From: Rufibacter roseus
GTDB taxonomy: Bacteria; Bacteroidota; Bacteroidia; Cytophagales; Hymenobacteraceae
DNA length: 64,000 bases
Reading direction: 5' to 3'
Assembly (NCBI RefSeq): GCF_001647285.1
Contig: NZ_LRML01000003.1
Location: 186,001-250,000, forward strand
Part shown: one piece after another, positions 60,282 to 64,000 of the stretch
How the letters are laid out: every line of letters begins with the position of its first letter
How positions within the stretch are numbered: the stretch's first letter is position 1
Made by a program: the position numbers and the translations under genes
Notes under the pieces: model-generated
Database searches by the model: none
Seen by the model: only the letters and a program-made list of their open reading frames with translations
What the model was told of the DNA's origin: nothing

Positions 60282-61613
60282 ATGAAACTCTGGCAGAAAG
60301 AAACTTCCGTGGCGCAGAACGTTGAAAAATTCACCGTGGGCAAAGACGCCGAAATGGACTTACAGTTGGCTCCTTTTGACGTGCTGGGTTCCCTGGCGCA
60401 CACGCGCATGCTGGAGAGCATTGGGCTGATGGAGCCGGAAGACCTGGCTGCCGTGCAGCGCGAGCTCAAGGAGATTTACAAAAGCATTGAGCGGGGTGAG
60501 TTTGAAATAGAGCCCGGCGTAGAAGACGTACACTCGCAGGTGGAGCTGTTGCTCACTCGTCGTTTAGGTGAGGCCGGGAAAAAAATCCACAGTGGCCGCT
60601 CCCGCAACGACCAGGTGCTGGTAGACCTCAAACTTTTCATCCGGCATGAAATCAGGCAGACCGTGGAGGCCGTGCACACGCTGTTCACCACTCTGCAGGA
60701 ACTAAGCGAGAAGAACAAAGACATCTTGTTGCCTGGTTACACGCATCTTCAGGTAGCCATGCCTTCATCTTTCGGTTTATGGTTTGGCGCTTATGCTGAG
60801 AGCTTGGTAGACGACCTGCAAATTCTGAAAGCCGCCTACAAAATCAGCAACAAGAACCCACTTGGCTCGGCGGCTGGTTACGGTAGCTCTTTCCCGCTTA
60901 ACCGCCAGATGACCACGGATTTGCTGGGCTTCGAGGCGCTGAACTATAACGTGGTGTACGCCCAGATGGGCCGCGGTAAAACCGAGCGCAGCGTAAGCAT
61001 GGGCCTGGCCTCCATTGCCAGCACCCTCGGCCGCATGGCCATGGATGTGTGCCTGTACATGAGCCAGAACTTCGCCTTCGTGACGCTGCCCGACGAACTG
61101 ACCACCGGTTCCAGCATTATGCCGCATAAGAAAAACCCCGACGTGTTTGAAATCATGCGCGGCAAATGCAACCGCCTGCAAGCGCTTCCCACGGAAATTC
61201 AGATGCTCCTGGGCAACCTGCCCTCCGGCTACCACCGCGAACTACAATTGCTCAAAGAAAGCTTCTTCCCCGCCTTCACCGAAATCAGGAACTGCCTGGA
61301 GATGATGACCTTCATGCTGCCGCACCTGAAGCTGAATTCAGACATCCTGAAAGACGAGAAATACCAGTACCTCTTCAGCGTGGAAGTAGTGAACAATCAG
61401 GTACTCAGTGGCGTGCCATTCCGGGACGCGTACAAGAACGTGGGGCTGGCTATTGAGAAAGGAGAGTTTGAGCGCCCCGAGAAAGTGCACCACACGCACG
61501 AAGGCAGCATTGGGAATTTATGTACTGCGGAGATAAAAGGCCTGATGGACGAGGTGCTGAACGGGTTTCAGTTTGAAAAAGTAGACAAGGCGATTGCTGA
61601 GTTGCTAGCGTAG
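60282..61613 (+). CDS. argH: Argininosuccinate lyase
   Basis: A 443-residue fumarase-superfamily enzyme, the last step: argininosuccinate to arginine and fumarate. Signature GSSIMPHKKNPDVFEIMRGKC with the catalytic serine is present; also the conserved HSGRSRNDQVLVDLKLF loop and ALNYNVVYAQMGRG. Length is slightly short but complete. It closes the cluster, followed by a palindrome and a terminator. Confidence 0.96.
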   Translation: MKLWQKETSVAQNVEKFTVGKDAEMDLQLAPFDVLGSLAHTRMLESIGLMEPEDLAAVQRELKEIYKSIERGEFEIEPGVEDVHSQVELLLTRRLGEAGKKIHSGRSRNDQVLVDLKLFIRHEIRQTVEAVHTLFTTLQELSEKNKDILLPGYTHLQVAMPSSFGLWFGAYAESLVDDLQILKAAYKISNKNPLGSAAGYGSSFPLNRQMTTDLLGFEALNYNVVYAQMGRGKTERSVSMGLASIASTLGRMAMDVCLYMSQNFAFVTLPDELTTGSSIMPHKKNPDVFEIMRGKCNRLQALPTEIQMLLGNLPSGYHRELQLLKESFFPAFTEIRNCLEMMTFMLPHLKLNSDILKDEKYQYLFSVEVVNNQVLSGVPFRDAYKNVGLAIEKGEFERPEKVHHTHEGSIGNLCTAEIKGLMDEVLNGFQFEKVDKAIAELLA

Positions 61614-61652
61614 CGTTTTAAGATTGTTTTCAGAAAAACAGACCGAAAACGC
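61613..61652. repeat. CTGTTTT palindrome, copy 30, at the argH stop
   Basis: Begins with the last base of the argH stop codon; GCGTTTT / AAAACGC outer arms pair perfectly. Confidence 0.75.
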
Positions 61653-61656
61653 AGTA

Positions 61657-61695
61657 GCCCTCACAGGTTTTGAAAGCCTGTGAGGGCTTTTTTAT
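61657..61695 (+). terminator. Terminator of the arginine cluster
   Basis: AGCCCTCACAGG / CCTGTGAGGGCT stem followed by T6. Same stem sequence family as the hairpin at 56758. Confidence 0.85.
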
Positions 61696-61817
61696 TTTAC
61701 AAGTTGTGCGTAGAATTAGCGCAAGCGCTCTACGAACCATTATGTAAGTCAATCTCCTGATTGGCTTTACCAACTTTGTAGAAATCTAAAATAAATAACC
61801 CAACCGCTACTGGTACA

Positions 61818-61850
61818 AACACTCGCAGGTCTGGAAGACACTGCGAGGTC
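61818..61850 (+). repeat. Dispersed repeat (CACTCGCAGG ... CTGCGAGGTC)
   Basis: Second copy of the 23769 element, here followed by TTTTT. Confidence 0.55.
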
Positions 61851-61867
61851 TTTTTAGCTGGTGATTT

Positions 61868-61907
61868 CTATTTTGGGCCTGCTTTCCGGAAAATAAGCCT
61901 AAAACAG
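61868..61907. repeat. CTGTTTT palindrome, copy 31
   Basis: Ends one base before the stop codon of the minus-strand symporter (61909). Confidence 0.7.
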
Positions 61908-61908
61908 C

Positions 61909-63307
61909 TTAGTGGTCAACCTTCAATTCGCTCTCTTGAGAACAGAACATCCCTAATCCCACCAAATACCCCAGCATACTCCCTCCCAGCCCATACCATA
62001 GCGGCTCCACCTCCGTGCCCAGTACTTTACAAACCAACCAAACGCCCATACCCAGCACCATAGACAAAATAGCGGCTCCCGCCGAAGTCTTCTTGAAATA
62101 GATTCCAACTACCAGCGGCACCAGCAAACTCACCAGGCTCAGCGCCGACGACTCGCTCACCAGCTCGTGGATATTACTTCTGGACAAAGCAAACCCGAGA
62201 GAAATGACCGCTACCACAAGCACGCTCGAACGGGACAGGGCCAATAGCTTTTTGTCATTCATTTCTTTGAGCAGCGGCCGCAACAGGTTCTCGCTTAAAA
62301 TAGAAGCCGGAGCCAAAATAGCCCCGCTGGCGGTACTCACAATAGCTGAAATAAGCGCCCCGAAGAAAAGAACTTTCACCACTAAAGGACTAGTACCTAA
62401 AATGAGACTGGGCACCAGCATCTGGGCATCTTTGGCGGCCAGGTCCGGGTGCAGTACTTTGGCGTAGATAGCTAGCACCAATGGCAACAGTGCCACCGTC
62501 ACATACAGAAACGCCGCCAGCAAAGAAGCCCGCACTGCCACCTTCTCAGATTTGGCCGACATAACCCGCTGAAACACATCCTGTTGCGGAATAGAGCCTA
62601 GCCCAATGGTCATCCAAAGAGCCAGATAGTTGAGCCAGCCAGAGAAAGAAGCCCCTTCCTTTGGCGTGATCCGGTAGAAATCATCTGGCAAGGTGGCGGT
62701 TACTTCGGCTAAAGGTTTCTCGCGCATAACCCACCAAGTTACTACCAACAGCCCCAGAATAATCATGATGGTCTGCAGGTAGTCCGTCACGCTCACGCTC
62801 CACATACCCCCGAAGTACGTGTACAGCACCACCAGCACGCTTCCTATCACCACCCCTTGCAGCAGTGTAGTGCCCAACAGTAAATTGAAAGCAATACCCA
62901 ACGCTACCATTTGCGCCGCCACCCAACCAAAGTAAGACACTACCAAACAAACCGACGCCACCAGTTCAGCCGACCGACCAAATTTGACCCGGTAATAATC
63001 GCCGAAGGTGAGTAGGTTCATGAGGTACAGCTTTCTGGCGAAGAACAGACCCACCAGCACCAGGCAGAGTGCCGCACCTAATGGGTCTTCCACCATGCCT
63101 ATCAAACCTTCCTCGGCTACTTCAGCACTAGCCCCTAAAATAGTTTCTGAGCCAAACCAAGTAGCAAACACTACAGCAGTGGCCATAGGCAACGGCAAAG
63201 ACCGGCCGGCTAGCATAAAATCTGAGGTGTTTTGCACCCGCCGAGCAGCCCAAAGTCCAATAAACACGTTTAAAATCAAGTACAGCAGAACAAAAAAAAA
63301 TGAGCAT
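61909..63307 (-). CDS. Sodium:solute symporter (SSS), N-terminus frameshifted in an A9 run
   Basis: An SSS-family transporter of about 465 residues: FMLAGRSLPLPMATAVVFATWFGSET at the first broken helix, GLGSIPQQDVFQRVMSAKS, and ALISAIVSTASGAILAP near the sodium site. The main frame has only a TTG (63279) to start with, inside the first membrane helix. An ATG at 63307 reads MLIFF in another frame; deleting one base of the nine A at 63292-63300 joins them as MLIFFVLLYLILNVFIGLWAAR minus none, the normal family start. So the true start is probably 63307 with one extra base. It differs from the two tandem SSS proteins at 41-44 kb and may use another substrate. Confidence 0.82.
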
Positions 63308-63511
63308 ATGCAAGAAGGGTGCTGTTATGAGTCTGTTGGCATAGGTAAAAGTTGGCTGCAAATTAGCACAATTCAAGTTTGCTACCTCTTGGCAATCTGC
63401 TTACTCATTCCGCCCCTTTTCAACTGCTTGTGTGTCATTAGAAAAATTTATACCTTACCATCTCATAATCAAACTATTGCAAATAATATTTTACCCTAAA
63501 TTATATCCCCT

Positions 63512-64000
63512 ATGGCAGCCATACCTCCACCCCTAAGGAAATTACTCTACCTGTTACCTTGTTTGACGCTGTTGCTGGCATTGAATTTCCAAAATGCGCA
63601 GGCCACCCATTTAAGGGCGGGTAATATCTACTACCACAGTGACACCACGGCAAATCAAAACCTTAACAGAATCTTCTTTAAGATTGTGCTTTACACTGCT
63701 ACAGGTGGATTTTATGAGAACCGGGCTACCCTTTACTTTGGAGACTGTAGCTCTGCTTCTTCCTCCGCGGCAACCTCGTCCATAGTACCTGGTACGAATG
63801 GGGAAATCACGGCCATAGTGTATTATTTTGACCATACGTACAGCGGATCCGGTACATATACCGCCACTTTTGAAAGCCAGAACCGAAACGGAGGAATACT
63901 AAATCTTGTAAATTCAGTTCAACAATCTTTCTTGATTCAGTCTACCTTTACTATTGACCCGTTCATTGGTCATAACCGTTCACCTGTTTTCCAAACGCCT
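63512..64000 (+). CDS. Start of a large secreted Bacteroidota surface protein (partial)
   Basis: From ATG 63512 the frame stays open for 163 codons to the window edge. The signal peptide is LLYLLPCLTLLLALNFQNAQ, followed by ATHLRAGNIYYHSD, the opening of very long T9SS-exported proteins that usually end in a gliding-motility-type C-terminal domain. YFGDCSS and a beta-rich stretch with SGTYTATFESQNRN follow. The 3' end lies outside the window, so total size and sorting signal cannot be seen. Confidence 0.85.
   Translation, partial: MAAIPPPLRKLLYLLPCLTLLLALNFQNAQATHLRAGNIYYHSDTTANQNLNRIFFKIVLYTATGGFYENRATLYFGDCSSASSSAATSSIVPGTNGEITAIVYYFDHTYSGSGTYTATFESQNRNGGILNLVNSVQQSFLIQSTFTIDPFIGHNRSPVFQTP

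Noticed and set aside
63128-63376. 82-codon minus-strand frame
   Set aside because: It contains the true first codons of the SSS gene, then continues in the wrong frame after the A9 run; not a separate gene.

Overview
The window reads as chromosome of a mid-GC member of the Bacteroidota, most likely the order Cytophagales and the Rufibacter/Pontibacter/Hymenobacter neighbourhood (Hymenobacteraceae). The evidence is a type IX secretion C-terminal sorting domain, a secreted protein opening with the 'ATHLRAG' start typical of giant Bacteroidota surface proteins, a TonB receptor with a carboxypeptidase-like N-terminal domain, FabV, a split arginine cluster of Bacteroidota type, and weak Shine-Dalgarno signals. 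The genus is inference.

Layout. 0.1-2 kb: two Tat-targeted ferritin-like proteins and a small ORF overlapping queG tail to tail. 2-8 kb: queG, ruvB, an ECF sigma factor overlapping a membrane protein, an acetyltransferase and an acyl-CoA dehydrogenase of glutaryl-CoA type. 8.5-11.1 kb: a TonB-dependent receptor behind a TPP riboswitch, hence probably a thiamin importer. 11.2-14.5 kb: YceI, MarR, DedA and a DUF6799-like protein. 14.5-19.9 kb: eight same-strand, AT-richer, mostly unknown genes separated by structured sites that look like integron attC sites; no integrase is in the window, so this resembles a cluster of attC sites lacking an integrase (CALIN). 20-50 kb: housekeeping and membrane genes (dipeptide epimerase, DAACS symporter, an M16 peptidase pair, a T9SS cargo, a GAF protein, a macrodomain protein, FabV, two PAP2 phosphatases, tRNA-Leu, CinA domain, M61 peptidase, two tandem SSS symporters, an ABC exporter and a TolB-amidohydrolase fusion). 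51.3-61.6 kb: a complete arginine cluster, GNAT acyltransferase-argG-argC-argD-argF'-argB-proC-argE-argH, whose transcarbamylase carries Val at the residue that separates N-acetyl- from N-succinylornithine enzymes. 61.9-64 kb: an SSS symporter with an N-terminal frameshift and the start of a large secreted protein that runs off the window.

The most striking feature between genes is a short palindrome built from four CTGTTTT/AAAACAG half-sites in two helically phased pairs. I count 31 copies, roughly one per 2 kb, nearly all intergenic; some touch start or stop codons, and the arms co-vary. It is accompanied by several other dispersed families: a 167-168 bp inverted-repeat element with a chain of AAATCC hairpins, seven-base periodic tracts (notably between the arginine genes), and several GC-rich palindromes. 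Two genes (a DUF2071 protein and an SSS symporter) are each broken by one extra base in a run of nine A/T, which points to a common cause: assembly error, slippage or real mutation.

Functional picture: the arginine block forms one pathway; the TPP-controlled receptor serves vitamin uptake; the SSS, DAACS and ABC proteins serve transport; the integron-like block is a stock of acquired genes held in one orientation.
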